Positions 19,161 to 28,025 of a stretch of DNA of 56,562 bases are shown one piece after another. The notes beneath the pieces were generated by a model. The model made no database searches. It was not told the origin of the DNA and saw only the letters and a program-made list of their open reading frames with translations. The DNA comes from an uncultured bacterium (GTDB lineage: Bacteria; Verrucomicrobiota; Kiritimatiellia; PWTM01): positions 1 to 56,562 of the forward strand of contig CAACVY010000007.1 of assembly GCA_900661335.1 (NCBI GenBank). Reading direction: 5' to 3'. How positions within the stretch are numbered: position 1 is the first letter of the stretch; the number at the start of each line of letters is the position of its first letter. The position numbers and the translations under genes were made by a program.

Positions 19161-19618
19161 GGGGAACCTCCATCGGAGGCGGCGCTGTGCCACTGCGGTT
19201 GGGCACCTTCGGGTAGCGGGGGCGCTTCCATGCCGGCCCGAGGCAGAGTGCCGTCCAGCTCCTGCCGCCAGTGCGCGACGTCGCCGCCGGGCGCGTACAC
19301 GTAGATCATCCGCAATGGAGTGTCGCCTACATTGGTGAGTTGGTGGTACACCCGAGGGGGGATGTACACGGCCTGGCCGGCCGTGAGCAGACGCCGTTCC
19401 GAGCCCAGGCACATTTCGCCCACACCCTCGAGCACCAGGTACAACTCCTCCTGTTCCTGATTGTGCCAGGGCACTTGCCCGCCGCGGGGCTCGAGCACCA
19501 CGTGCCCCATGGCGAACTTGTCGGACTGAATGGGCGAGAGCCCGCCGACGATGTTTTGCGTGATGCGTCGAGCGGGGAATCGCCGCGACGCGGCCGTGGA
19601 AAGGTCGAGCACGTTCAC
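19157..19618 (-). CDS. Cupin-domain protein, KdgF-like candidate
   Basis: The 153-residue product is a single cupin barrel. Motif 1 is WHNQEQEELYLVLEG, giving His/Glu metal ligands, and motif 2 is PRVYHQLTN. In uronate operons, small cupins of this sort (KdgF) linearise 4,5-unsaturated monouronates released by GH88 or lyases. That is my favoured role here, from the directly adjacent GH88, but KdgF is usually nearer 110 residues, and cupins are functionally broad. The start is GTG, with GAGGAGG in the end of GH88 and a GTGA overlap with its stop. It overlaps the next gene too (ATGA). Confidence 0.75.
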   Translation of the reverse strand: MNVLDLSTAASRRFPARRITQNIVGGLSPIQSDKFAMGHVVLEPRGGQVPWHNQEQEELYLVLEGVGEMCLGSERRLLTAGQAVYIPPRVYHQLTNVGDTPLRMIYVYAPGGDVAHWRQELDGTLPRAGMEAPPLPEGAQPQWHSAASDGGSP

Positions 19619-21015
19619 AACCGGTCCTCCTCGGCGGGGAAGCCTGGGCCGAAAAACGTCCACAATGGCCCGCCGTTCGCCATGCGTTGGACGTACAGGA
19701 CGAGTTCGCGCAGATGGTAATCGCCCCACAAGCAGGATTCACCGCAAGGGATCCGCCGGCCTGGTGGAATCGCATCCCATCCTCGAGGGCGATGGTAGAC
19801 CGCATGCCGAAGCAAGCCCTCGTGGTGCTCGTCCTCGATCAGGTAGGCGGGATCTAAGAGCGTGCGTGTGAGCGTGAGGCCAGCTTGCCGCCAGCGGCGA
19901 CCGGCCTCGGGTTCGCCGTGCCGGGCGAGCCAGTGGCCGAACCGAAGAAAACCTTGGGCCGCGATGGCTGCCGCGGAGCTATCAAAGGGCTCGTGGTCGT
20001 TCCATGGATCCGCCGGCCGCGAGCGCCAATCCCCTAGCGCGGTCAGGCCCGGCGCGCCGGTGTCCCACGGCGGTACACCGTCCAGCGAGCTATGGTGGAC
20101 GTAGAACTCGGCAGTGACCGTAGCGGCCCGGCGCAGTGCCGCCACGAGCTCATCCGCCTGGACGGTCTCGCGCTCTGCGGGCGAAAGAGTGTCCGTAAAT
20201 TCCAATTCCTCCGCGCACCCGAGCAGCGCCCACGCGAGCCCACGCGTCCACGTGGAAAACGGCGAGTATCCTTGCTGAGTCGAGGGGCAGCGGTAACTGC
20301 CGTTGAGGGGGTTGAACAGACTTTCGTGAGCGACGCGGCCGGGCTCGTCGTAGATGTCGCGCCCTTCGCCGTAGTACACGTTGTACTGTAGCGTAGTTCG
20401 AAGATGCGCGGCCCACCGAACCAGGAGAGAGTCTACTCGGTCCTGCTCCCCATGCAGTGCCGCGCCCAGCCGGTGCGCGAGAGCCAAAGACCGCATCGAG
20501 CGCAGGGTGTCCACGAAGAGCGAGTGAGGACCGTTGAAGGAGTACACGTACCCTAGTCCGTTCCCGAGGTCGGTCCACCGCCGCGCTTGCACGCAACCGG
20601 AGACTTGCAGGGCCAGCTCAATGTGGCGACGCATTTCGGGCGCAACGGCTAGGCGGCCTTCTGTCATCCACCGCCAGAGCGTGCCAAATGTGCTGATGCA
20701 ATTGAAGCCATGGTCGTGCACGCCGAAGTGGGTCACATAGGGCATCATGTCGCGCAAGGTTCCCTCCATGCCCATGCGCAGAAACGTTTCCTCGCCTGTG
20801 GCCTCGTATTGAAGGAGCGCGGACCCATGCAGAAATCCCCGAGTCCAATCGGTCCATCCGCGCGACATGTAACGTCCTTGGACCGTGAACACGGGGGCGC
20901 CGTCGTCCGGCTTCCAACGAGCAAAGAGGGTTTGAAGTTTTTGAGCCGACCATGCCCAAAACCGCGCCGCATGGGCGGCGAGATCGTCCGCGCGCACCGT
21001 GGAAAGGATTTCCAT
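19615..21015 (-). CDS. GH88 unsaturated glucuronyl hydrolase-like enzyme
   Basis: The 466-residue product resembles GH88 enzymes, which hydrate the double bond of a lyase-generated unsaturated uronic residue and release it from the oligosaccharide. Visible features of the (alpha/alpha)6 barrel are GRYMSRGWTDWTRGFLHGS, NGPHSLFVDTLRSM (region of the catalytic Asp), YCPSTQQGYSPFSTWTRGLAWAL-like aromatic helices, and DSSAAAIAAQGFLRF. No signal peptide is seen, so it acts on imported oligosaccharides. I chose the ATG at 21015 (GAGGA site). It is 98 nt after uxaE and its stop overlaps the cupin GTG. Confidence 0.82.
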   Translation of the reverse strand: MEILSTVRADDLAAHAARFWAWSAQKLQTLFARWKPDDGAPVFTVQGRYMSRGWTDWTRGFLHGSALLQYEATGEETFLRMGMEGTLRDMMPYVTHFGVHDHGFNCISTFGTLWRWMTEGRLAVAPEMRRHIELALQVSGCVQARRWTDLGNGLGYVYSFNGPHSLFVDTLRSMRSLALAHRLGAALHGEQDRVDSLLVRWAAHLRTTLQYNVYYGEGRDIYDEPGRVAHESLFNPLNGSYRCPSTQQGYSPFSTWTRGLAWALLGCAEELEFTDTLSPAERETVQADELVAALRRAATVTAEFYVHHSSLDGVPPWDTGAPGLTALGDWRSRPADPWNDHEPFDSSAAAIAAQGFLRFGHWLARHGEPEAGRRWRQAGLTLTRTLLDPAYLIEDEHHEGLLRHAVYHRPRGWDAIPPGRRIPCGESCLWGDYHLRELVLYVQRMANGGPLWTFFGPGFPAEEDRL

Positions 21016-21113
21016 GCTGCATCCTCGCTCGCAATGTTGTAGCCAAGTGGCCGTTCGGCGGCAACCGTGATCCGACCGAATTGCACCCTGAGGAGCAGTT
21101 CGGCCCCGCGCGT

Positions 21114-22376
21114 TCACTCGCCGAACAACGGGCGTAGGTGTCGCTCAAGTAGATTGAACGTGACGCCCGGCTCGATGGACGCCCGATACGCCCTCAACGC
21201 TTCGTGAAATTCGGGCATGGTGGCTGCGACCGGATAGGCCACGTGAAAGAATTGGCGGAGTTCCGGCCAGTATTTTTGGGAAGAGGGATCATGCTGAATG
21301 GCCGCCGCCAGGTGATCAGCGCTCCACGCGGCCAGTTCATGGGCGGACGGAAGCCGCGAAACGTCTACGCTCACTACCGCCGCATACGGAGCCAGGAGCG
21401 TGGCCGCGTGGTCCAATGCACGGCGGTAGATTTCGCGAACGATCGCCGCGCCATCCGCGCCTGCTCGCACCAGCCCGACGACCTCTTCCAGCCAGGTCGT
21501 GCCCGCGGTTTTCACATGGAGTCCTTCCCCGGTCCGTCGGAGCACGTCGCGGATGATCGGGTACAACCGGAACTTGTCGCTGCCCGAGTGAAGGCTTAAG
21601 CGCGCGTGGGGCGGAATGCCGAGTTCCTCGCGTGCCCAGCGAAGCAATGCCAAGGCTTCCTCCAACCGCCGGCCGAACTGGGTCGGATCGCCCTCGTAGT
21701 CTACGCCCTTGTGAAACGCACCCGGGAACCGTGGCGCCAGCGTGTGCACGGGGACGCCCGCATCGGCCAATCCCACCAGAATGACGCAAAGGTCCGCAAG
21801 CGATTGAGGCTCGGTGGTTTCGTCCATGGAGATCTCCACATGGGCGCTGCGCCCGCCGAGAAGTGCCCGGAGCTTTTCCCACGCTAGGCGTGCGGCCTCG
21901 ATGGGAGCGGCTTGCCGGCGGACCGCCGCGTCCAACTCCGCGGCCGTGGGGCGCCAGTCGCCGTAGGGCGATGGCAGGGGGCGGGCCCGCCATGTTCGGG
22001 CGCGATCGCGCAGTCGAGCTTCCGCCTCGGGAGGTGGCGGACGCCCAATCGCCTCGGCCACGTCCAGCGTGAAGAAATCACAGTCGGCCACAAAGTCGGC
22101 CAACGTGGCGGCCGACACGTGGTCGGCGTCTACGTAGTAGAGCTCGCTCCAACCCAGCGCGGCGACGGCTTCATCGGCTTCGCGCCGGACGTCGGCGGGC
22201 CGCGTGCCCGTCAGCCGGTGCTCGCGGTGGGATTTGTTCCATACCGGAATGACGGGGATTCCCTGTTGGCGCGCCAGCACGAACGCTCGGAGCTGCGCGC
22301 GACCCTCGTACCCGAAGCGGTCGCCGCAGCCCAGCGAAAAACGAGGGAACATGGATCGGGCGTGATCTGGAATCAT
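21114..22376 (-). CDS. uxaE: Tagaturonate/fructuronate epimerase (UxaE family)
   Basis: The 420-residue protein matches the UxaE family, which interconverts D-tagaturonate and D-fructuronate and so links galacturonate to glucuronate catabolism. Seen in the sequence: FSLGCGDRFGYEGRAQLRAF at the start, VWNKSHREH, YYVDADHVS, VEISMDETTEPQS (acidic residues at a likely metal site), LAPRFPGAFHKGVDYEGD and LSLHSGSDKFRLYP. The family is metal dependent, which may matter given that nikR is the gene before it. The start overlaps the nikR stop (ATGA). Upstream open frame is not family-like. Assignment is firm at family level. Confidence 0.85.
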   Translation of the reverse strand: MIPDHARSMFPRFSLGCGDRFGYEGRAQLRAFVLARQQGIPVIPVWNKSHREHRLTGTRPADVRREADEAVAALGWSELYYVDADHVSAATLADFVADCDFFTLDVAEAIGRPPPPEAEARLRDRARTWRARPLPSPYGDWRPTAAELDAAVRRQAAPIEAARLAWEKLRALLGGRSAHVEISMDETTEPQSLADLCVILVGLADAGVPVHTLAPRFPGAFHKGVDYEGDPTQFGRRLEEALALLRWAREELGIPPHARLSLHSGSDKFRLYPIIRDVLRRTGEGLHVKTAGTTWLEEVVGLVRAGADGAAIVREIYRRALDHAATLLAPYAAVVSVDVSRLPSAHELAAWSADHLAAAIQHDPSSQKYWPELRQFFHVAYPVAATMPEFHEALRAYRASIEPGVTFNLLERHLRPLFGE

Positions 22377-22831
22377 TGGGGGACCGTATCCGGCGCGGCG
22401 ATGGCCAAAGTGATCGCGTCCACGCCTTTCAGCGAACGCATGCGGCGAACCAAGTCTTGAATGCGCTTCGGATGACCCCGAACGGCCAGAATTTCGAGAC
22501 AGCGTTTGTGGTCGAGATGAAAGTGCTGGACCGCCAGGATCTGATCGTGATGATCGTGTTGCGCATCGTTCAATTGCCGCACCACGTCGCGTCGGTGCGG
22601 GTTGTACAAGAGGACGACCGCGCCAGCGACCTCGGGGCCGCTGACCCATGCACGATCCGCCAGGTAGCGTCGAATCAACTCCGCAACCGCCGCGGATCGC
22701 GTGGGATAGGAGTCGTCCGCGATTTGGCGATCGAACGCCACGGCCAGTTCGGGATCGAGGGAGACGCTCATGCGGTACACGCGTCCGCGGGGGGTGGTCG
22801 CCGAAGAGGCTGTCGGTTTCGAGGTCGTCAT
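22373..22831 (-). CDS. nikR: NikR-type nickel-responsive regulator
   Basis: The 152-residue product has an N-terminal ribbon-helix-helix (RVYRMSVSLDPELAVAFDRQ) and a C-terminal ACT-like metal domain. All four nickel ligands known from E. coli NikR align here: H92 in QHDHHD, H103 and H105 in QHFHLDH, and C111 in KRCLEI. It should bind operator DNA when nickel-loaded. The first 16 residues form an extension; an internal Met21 is an alternative start. The ATG lies only 16 nt after the tRNA-Leu gene, with no ribosome site of note, and the stop overlaps uxaE (ATGA). Heading a uronate operon is unusual for NikR. Confidence 0.88.
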   Translation of the reverse strand: MTTSKPTASSATTPRGRVYRMSVSLDPELAVAFDRQIADDSYPTRSAAVAELIRRYLADRAWVSGPEVAGAVVLLYNPHRRDVVRQLNDAQHDHHDQILAVQHFHLDHKRCLEILAVRGHPKRIQDLVRRMRSLKGVDAITLAIAAPDTVPQ

Positions 22832-22847
22832 GGATAGAGTCCTGGCG

Positions 22848-22929
22848 TGGGCGAGGGGGGACTCGAACCCCCACGGATTACTCCACAAGATCCTAAGTCT
22901 TGCGCGTCTGCCAATTTCGCCACTCGCCC
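22848..22929 (-). tRNA. tRNA-Leu (anticodon UAG)
   Basis: The minus strand folds as a complete tRNA: acceptor GGGCGAG/CTCGCCC, anticodon arm CAAGA-CTTAGGA-TCTTG with anticodon TAG, a class II variable arm (GGAGTAATCC), a T-arm GGGGG-TTCGAGT-CCCCC, and discriminator A. The CCA end is not encoded, unlike the other two tRNAs in the window. It sits 16 nt before nikR on the same strand. Confidence 0.95.
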
Positions 22930-22944
22930 GCTTACAACCTACAC

Positions 22945-22973
22945 ATATTAGGCTGTTTCCATCTTGCTCACAA
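22945..22973 (-). promoter_or_regulatory. Promoter of tRNA-Leu (and probably nikR operon)
   Basis: On the minus strand TTGTGA (22973-22968) and a near-perfect TAATAT (22950-22945) are 17 nt apart, ending 15 nt before the tRNA. No terminator fits in the 16 nt between tRNA and nikR, so read-through into nikR is expected. Confidence 0.65.
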
Positions 22974-23128
22974 CGGCCACCCACTTCGACGCCACGTGGA
23001 GATGGACCTTGTCAGCCGGGGAGACCAATGTGGCGTAGCCGGGGCGCCCCATGCGGGGAATTGCCCTTAGGATTTTGCCATCCCGGTGGGGCGGCGGCCG
23101 CGGAGCCCGGGCATGCGCCGTTGCCACA

Positions 23129-25261
23129 TCAGAAAAGCGCGTCCAGTGTGAAGACGAAGTTTCGGCCGGGCTCGTTCACGCCGGAGCCGTGGATGCGGTA
23201 GTCTTCGTCGGTGATGTTTTCCACCGCGACCGTGGCCCGCACGCTTCGGGTGAGTTGTACGCCGGCGCGAAGACTGCCGATGGCCCAACCCGGCGTGCCA
23301 CCGGGCGGGATGCGCTGCGTGTCGCGCCGATCCGATGCAGATAGTTGATCTGCTTTGGCTGCTGCGCGCACGGCTCCTTCGACCCACCACCGCCCCGGTT
23401 GGAACCGCAGCGCCAATTCCCCCGTCGGCGGCAACAAGCGGCTGACCGGTTCGCGTACCCGTTCGGCGGCCGATGTGGGATAGCCCTCGACCTCGCCGTC
23501 CATCCAGGCCCCCAGCCCGCGAAGCGTCCAGCATGGAACGAAGGTCCACTCGCCCCATGCCTCGATCCCATGGATCCAACCATCGCCAGCGTTTTTCTTG
23601 GTCACCTCCAGCAAGCCGTCGGGCGTGATTCGGCCCGTGGGCGCGCGGACAATCATCCCGTCCAGCCACGTGCGGTAGGCCGCGATCTGGGCACGAGCCC
23701 GTGAATCCGCCCAGCGCAGCCCGACTTCTGCGCTGAGGTACTTTTCGGGATCCAAGTCCTCTGCGGGCACTTCCTGTTCACCGCTGCGTGCGATATCGAA
23801 CCGAGTCAGGTCTGAGAGGTTCGGTGCGCGAAAGCCTTGCGCGACTCCCCCATACACGTGGAGCCGCCGACGCTCGTCGAGCGCCAAGGACGCTCGTGCG
23901 GAGCCGACCCACGTGTCCCACGCATCCTCCATCGTCATCAGCTCGCCTGTCACGGGGTGCGCCACTCGGTCCGCACTGAGGCTCGCGTATGTATAGCGCA
24001 CGGTGGCATCACATCCAAACGGGAAGGTGTCTTTTGGATCCAGATCCCGCCTTGGGTCGGCTCCAAAAATCCATCGGACATAGGCGCCGACCAGATCGTA
24101 GGTGGCGTCGTCCGCCACGGGTCCTTGCACGGCCCGCGAACGCACGGTGCCATCGTCAGTGAGCTTGTGCGCGTAGGAGTCCACGCGATCGCGTGCGGCA
24201 TCGACGCCGTACGACCATCGCAAAATATCGTTACCGGTTTCCATCTCCAGCGACCCGCCCCATGTAACCACATCGAATCCCTGGCGAGACCGCGAGAGAT
24301 CTTCCTTGACGCGATACTCATCTTCGCCCTGCCATTGGCGATAGACGGTGGCAGAAAACGTCCAAATGGAATCCGTGGGTTCGTCGAGGATGAGCCGTGC
24401 CCAGGTGAGGTCCCGGGCTTGGTCGTAGAACAGCTCCCGGTCGGTGCCGTGTTGGAGGCCCTTCCACTCGATCCCGTACATGGTCCGGTGGGTTCGCCAC
24501 ACGTCGTTTTGGCGGAAGCTTTGATGCCCGAGCACGAGGTTGGCTCGGTCGCTGAACCGCAAGTCGAGCTTTCCATCTACACCCCATTCATCGTAGCCCG
24601 TGTGGGATTGCCGCCCGACCGAGCGTCCGCCTTCGAGATCGCCAAGGTCCCGCCGAGTCACGCCCACGATCCAGCCGACCGCTTCGTCCGGCCGGTGGCC
24701 AGCTTGAAGGCGCACCGTGTGCGACTGCTCTGCGGACGATACGCGGTAGTAGGCACGACCGTGAAGCTCACCAATGTCGCGCGGGGGATCTACCGTGAAC
24801 GCCTGCACTGTGCCGCCAATGGCATCGCTGCCGTACAGCGCCGAGCCCGGACCCATCATCACTTCAATGCGATCCAAAGACAATGGGTCCACGCTGGCCC
24901 AGTACTGGTTTGGGCCTTCCCGGAACGCGGCATGGTTGAGGCGGATGCCATCCACCAGCAACACGTTGCGGAATCCCGTGAATCCTCTCAAGAACGGCGA
25001 ACCCTGGCCGTGGGCGGTTTTCTGGAGCAACACCGAGGGCACTGTGGTGAGAGTTTCCGGGAACGATCGAACGCTACGCTCGACCGTGAAAGAGCCCGCG
25101 TCGAGTTTCCACACCGAGGCCGGCGTGGAAGCCCACTCCGACGGGGCACGTTGAGCGGTCACTACGATTTCCTGCAGCGTCAGTTGATGGTTGGTCGTCG
25201 CCGCCTCGCCGGCGGCCATGGCGCTGCACCCGGCCCAAAGAATCCATCTGGCTACGTTCAT
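23129..25261 (-). CDS. TonB-dependent outer-membrane receptor
   Basis: The 710-residue product has a signal peptide (about 20 residues), a TonB-box-like QEIVVTA, and a plug domain with PSVLLQKTAHGQGSPFLRGF, NVLLVDGIRLN, DRIEVMMGPGSALYGSDAIGGT. Then comes a 22-strand-type barrel with PNLSDLTRFDIARSG and AVENITDEDYRIHGSG, ending in a C-terminal Phe for the BAM machinery. Such receptors import metal chelates, haem, cobalamin or glycans using PMF. The family cannot be resolved by eye; the nearby nikR makes a nickel chelate possible. I chose the second of two near ATGs because AAGGA is well spaced before it. Confidence 0.88.
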   Translation of the reverse strand: MNVARWILWAGCSAMAAGEAATTNHQLTLQEIVVTAQRAPSEWASTPASVWKLDAGSFTVERSVRSFPETLTTVPSVLLQKTAHGQGSPFLRGFTGFRNVLLVDGIRLNHAAFREGPNQYWASVDPLSLDRIEVMMGPGSALYGSDAIGGTVQAFTVDPPRDIGELHGRAYYRVSSAEQSHTVRLQAGHRPDEAVGWIVGVTRRDLGDLEGGRSVGRQSHTGYDEWGVDGKLDLRFSDRANLVLGHQSFRQNDVWRTHRTMYGIEWKGLQHGTDRELFYDQARDLTWARLILDEPTDSIWTFSATVYRQWQGEDEYRVKEDLSRSRQGFDVVTWGGSLEMETGNDILRWSYGVDAARDRVDSYAHKLTDDGTVRSRAVQGPVADDATYDLVGAYVRWIFGADPRRDLDPKDTFPFGCDATVRYTYASLSADRVAHPVTGELMTMEDAWDTWVGSARASLALDERRRLHVYGGVAQGFRAPNLSDLTRFDIARSGEQEVPAEDLDPEKYLSAEVGLRWADSRARAQIAAYRTWLDGMIVRAPTGRITPDGLLEVTKKNAGDGWIHGIEAWGEWTFVPCWTLRGLGAWMDGEVEGYPTSAAERVREPVSRLLPPTGELALRFQPGRWWVEGAVRAAAKADQLSASDRRDTQRIPPGGTPGWAIGSLRAGVQLTRSVRATVAVENITDEDYRIHGSGVNEPGRNFVFTLDALF

Positions 25262-25563
25262 ACGCATCCTTTCTGCCCTTGACTCCCAGAACCAAGAGTT
25301 CACTCCATCTTCCCGAGTCCCTACGAAATTGGACAGCCCCACCGAGCGCGGTGAATCGCATGACCCATTGCATTGGATTTTTGGGGACGGTGGCAAGACG
25401 AATCTTGCGGGGTGCGAGGCGGACAAGGTGAACTGCGGCGGCCTGCGTCCTGAGAGCGCGCAAGCGCGAGTTGGCGGAGCTTGGCCTCGTGTGCAGAGCC
25501 CCCCGGGGGATCGAAGACGAGTTCGATGCGTTGCATATGGGGCGACGCGAGCGATATTGAAGT
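25262..25563. other. Divergent intergenic region with a small hairpin
   Basis: This 302-base region must hold the promoter of the receptor (minus) and of the pterin dehydratase (plus). It contains a 6-bp stem, GCAAGA/TCTTGC, with a TTCG loop as read on the minus strand (25393-25408). I looked for a cobalamin riboswitch on the minus strand and found no convincing B12 box. No NikR-type operator (GTATGA-N16-TCATAC) was seen. Confidence 0.45.
25531..25558 (+). promoter_or_regulatory. Leaderless promoter of the pterin dehydratase
   Basis: TTGCAT (25531-25536) and GATATT (25553-25558) are 16 nt apart and the GTG start lies 5 nt further on, exactly where transcription should begin. Confidence 0.5.
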
Positions 25564-25908
25564 GTGAACGCGTACGAAGAACGTCATTGTGAGGTGTGCC
25601 GAACGGATGCGCCTCCCGCGCGGACGGAGGAGATCGAAACATTACTCCGGGACCATCCGCATTGGGCGATTGAAACCGAGGATGGCATTCCGCAGCTGGT
25701 GCGCACCTTCAAATTTCTGGACTTTGCCTCGGCCATGGCCTTCGCGGTGCGGGTCGGTGAGTTGGCTGAGGAGGAAGGGCACCATCCCGCTTTGCGCATT
25801 GAATGGGGGAAAGTCAGCGTACGGTGGTGGACGCATAAAATTCGAAACCTCCACCGAAATGATCTGATCATGGCGGCGAAGACCGACACGCTGTACGCGC
25901 GGGTATGA
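25564..25908 (+). CDS. Pterin-4a-carbinolamine dehydratase
   Basis: The 114-residue product matches the PCD/DCoH family (about 100 residues), which dehydrates 4a-hydroxytetrahydropterin or acts as a protein partner. Motifs are FKFLDFASAMAFAVRVGELAEEEGHHP with the catalytic His pair, then VSVRWWTHKIRNLHRNDLIMAAKTD. The start is GTG with no ribosome site and a promoter immediately before it. No phenylalanine hydroxylase is nearby, as is common for stand-alone PCD genes. Confidence 0.9.
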   Translation: MNAYEERHCEVCRTDAPPARTEEIETLLRDHPHWAIETEDGIPQLVRTFKFLDFASAMAFAVRVGELAEEEGHHPALRIEWGKVSVRWWTHKIRNLHRNDLIMAAKTDTLYARV

Positions 25909-26216
25909 ATTGCCGCTCCTGTTCCGAGCGCGGCCCGTGGGGGTTCCTGTTGCATCCCAAGAGCTGTTCGCACCGCGTTCCGTGCACGTCGGAGGTGCGC
26001 ATCCGCGGCGGTCACTCGTCGCAATTCGGCCAAGCGATGCGAGCATGTGAACGCTGCAAGGAGTTCGCTGTCGCGCGGGAGGTGTGCGAACGGCGAAGTT
26101 GTTCAGGACGATCCTCAGAATGTTGTACGCGGCGCGTGCCGTTGAGCCATGTAGAAATCCGGTGCCCAGCTTGGAGGTACGTGGCTGGTCGAATATCCTA
26201 CCGCAAGGAGGTCGTC
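25909..26216. other. Intergenic stretch before GH26
   Basis: The GH26 frame stays open through here, but the translated residues are Cys/Arg-rich and unlike any export signal. I see no gene; a strong AAGGAGGT ribosome site sits at the end, before ATG 26217. Confidence 0.5.
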
Positions 26217-28025
26217 ATGCAGATCAGGTGGGTTTATCTGGCCATGTCAGCCATCGTCGTTTGGACGGCATGCTCGGCAGAGGTCGAGCCGGTCAATCCC
26301 AATGCGACCATGGAAGCCCGAGCGGTGCTTCGATATTTGGCCTCGGTGTACGGCACTGCATCGCTCAGCGGCGTGTCCGGAATGGACACGGCTCGGTTCG
26401 TGTACGAGGTCAGCGGACGCTGGCCTGCGATCGTGACCTTGGACTTGTGCGGTTGGAACAGCCCGACCTGGGGGCCCACCTATACGCCGGTCGTCCAGCG
26501 TGCGATTGAGGCAGCCCAGTCGTGGTGGGACCGCGGTGGGTTGGTGGCCCTGCAGTTCCATTGGAAACACCCGCAAAAAACCAATGGCACCGCGTGGGTC
26601 GGCGCGCACGGACGCTCGCCGCCCAGCGGTCGTTACGACATGGCGGGGATCGCGCAACCGGGCTCGCCGGTTCGCGAAGCGTTCCTGAGCGACCTGGATC
26701 GTCACGCCGACTATCTGCAGCGCTTGGCCGAAGCGCGCGTGCCGGTCCTCTGGCGCCCATTCCATGAAATTGATGGCGGGTGGTTCTGGTGGACGGACCC
26801 TCAGACTCCCGAACACACGGCCGCCGCCTGGCGCACCATGTACGACCATCTGGTGAAGCAACGGGCGATGCACAACCTGCTTTGGGTGTACAGCGCCGGC
26901 GTCCGTTGCGGTGGCTATCGCGACCATCTGCGCGCCACGCGAGCAGAAGGCTCCTTGGAGGACGAAATCGCGTTCCGTAAGCGCTACTATCCCGGCGACG
27001 CGTACTGTGACATTGCGGGCATTGACATCTACCCCAACACAAGCGAGGGATATGGAGATCCGCGCGAAGACACGTATCCCAAGGCGTGGCAGATCATGTC
27101 GCGCATCGCGCCGACCAAGATGCTGGCCATGTGCGAAGGCGCGGCCATCGTGTCCCCGGCGCTCATGCAGCAACGCGGCCCCGCTTGGCTGTACACGCTG
27201 CAGTGGTGGGAAGGCGACCCGACCTACGTGCGCGCCGCGTACCACCATCCGTTCCTCATCACGCTAGATCGCTTGCCCACGTTGAACTCCAATGCGGCGC
27301 CGGTGGTCGAACTACGCGCGCCGGCCGATGGAGCAGAACTGGTGGGCGCCGTGGACCTGCAACTTGATGTGCTGGCGCGACCCCATGCGGTCAAGTACGT
27401 GGAGTTTCTCGCGCTTCCCGGACCGTGGCAAAACTGGTGGTTGATGAACGAGCGTGAGCTCGACGCAGCGTTCTCCAATGCGGTCGTTGTGGGCATCTGT
27501 ACGGCTGCGCCCTTTGCGATGCGTTGGGTGCCACCGAAGCCTGGTCTGTACTCGTTTACGGTATGCGTCACAGACTCTCAGAACCGACGTTGGCATTCCA
27601 ATCATGCAAGGGTCGTCGTCGGTTGGACGAACTGGGCTCGAGGTGCAACAGCCCGCGCATCCACCGAAGCCACCAATGCAGTGCGCGCCACGGATGGCGA
27701 CCTGTTCACCGCATGGACCGCGCGTCCCGAAGGGTCGCCCTGGCTTGAAGTCGATTTCCGTACGCCGCGGGCAGTTCACGCAGTGGCCGTCACTTGGTTC
27801 AAAGCGTATGCGCGACGGTATCGGATCGAAGGGTTCGATGGCACGGAATGGCGCCGTTTGCACGAGGTCCGTGATCGGCGCGTGTTTCTCGGAAATACCG
27901 ACCTCGTCGACCTGGATCCGGTTACGGTGTCTCGTCTACGGCTCGTCTGTGAAGAGCGCGGCACCGATTGGGGCGGCTACACGGTGTACGAACTCGGCGC
28001 CTACGCACCGGCGCCTTTACCGTGA
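26217..28025 (+). CDS. Secreted GH26 mannanase-like enzyme with discoidin domain
   Basis: The 602-residue product has a signal peptide with a lipobox-like WTAC near residue 19 and then a GH26 TIM barrel. It would cleave beta-1,4-mannan or a related glycan. The acid/base Glu is E184 in FHEIDGGWFWW and the nucleophile E307 in MCEGA. Other landmarks are FHWKHPQ, LLWVYSAG and the PGDAYCDIAGIDIY strand. Residues about 360-450 form an Ig-like module (RAPADGAELVGAVDLQLDV). About 455-600 form an F5/8-type C (CBM32-like) domain with ATDGDLFTAWTA and WLEVDFRTPRAV. The start is fixed by an excellent AAGGAGGT and the signal peptide. Confidence 0.87.
   Translation: MQIRWVYLAMSAIVVWTACSAEVEPVNPNATMEARAVLRYLASVYGTASLSGVSGMDTARFVYEVSGRWPAIVTLDLCGWNSPTWGPTYTPVVQRAIEAAQSWWDRGGLVALQFHWKHPQKTNGTAWVGAHGRSPPSGRYDMAGIAQPGSPVREAFLSDLDRHADYLQRLAEARVPVLWRPFHEIDGGWFWWTDPQTPEHTAAAWRTMYDHLVKQRAMHNLLWVYSAGVRCGGYRDHLRATRAEGSLEDEIAFRKRYYPGDAYCDIAGIDIYPNTSEGYGDPREDTYPKAWQIMSRIAPTKMLAMCEGAAIVSPALMQQRGPAWLYTLQWWEGDPTYVRAAYHHPFLITLDRLPTLNSNAAPVVELRAPADGAELVGAVDLQLDVLARPHAVKYVEFLALPGPWQNWWLMNERELDAAFSNAVVVGICTAAPFAMRWVPPKPGLYSFTVCVTDSQNRRWHSNHARVVVGWTNWARGATARASTEATNAVRATDGDLFTAWTARPEGSPWLEVDFRTPRAVHAVAVTWFKAYARRYRIEGFDGTEWRRLHEVRDRRVFLGNTDLVDLDPVTVSRLRLVCEERGTDWGGYTVYELGAYAPAPLP

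Noticed and set aside
25262..25563. Cobalamin riboswitch before the TonB-dependent receptor
   Set aside because: No convincing B12 box or ordered conserved segments on the minus strand; only a short TTCG-capped hairpin.
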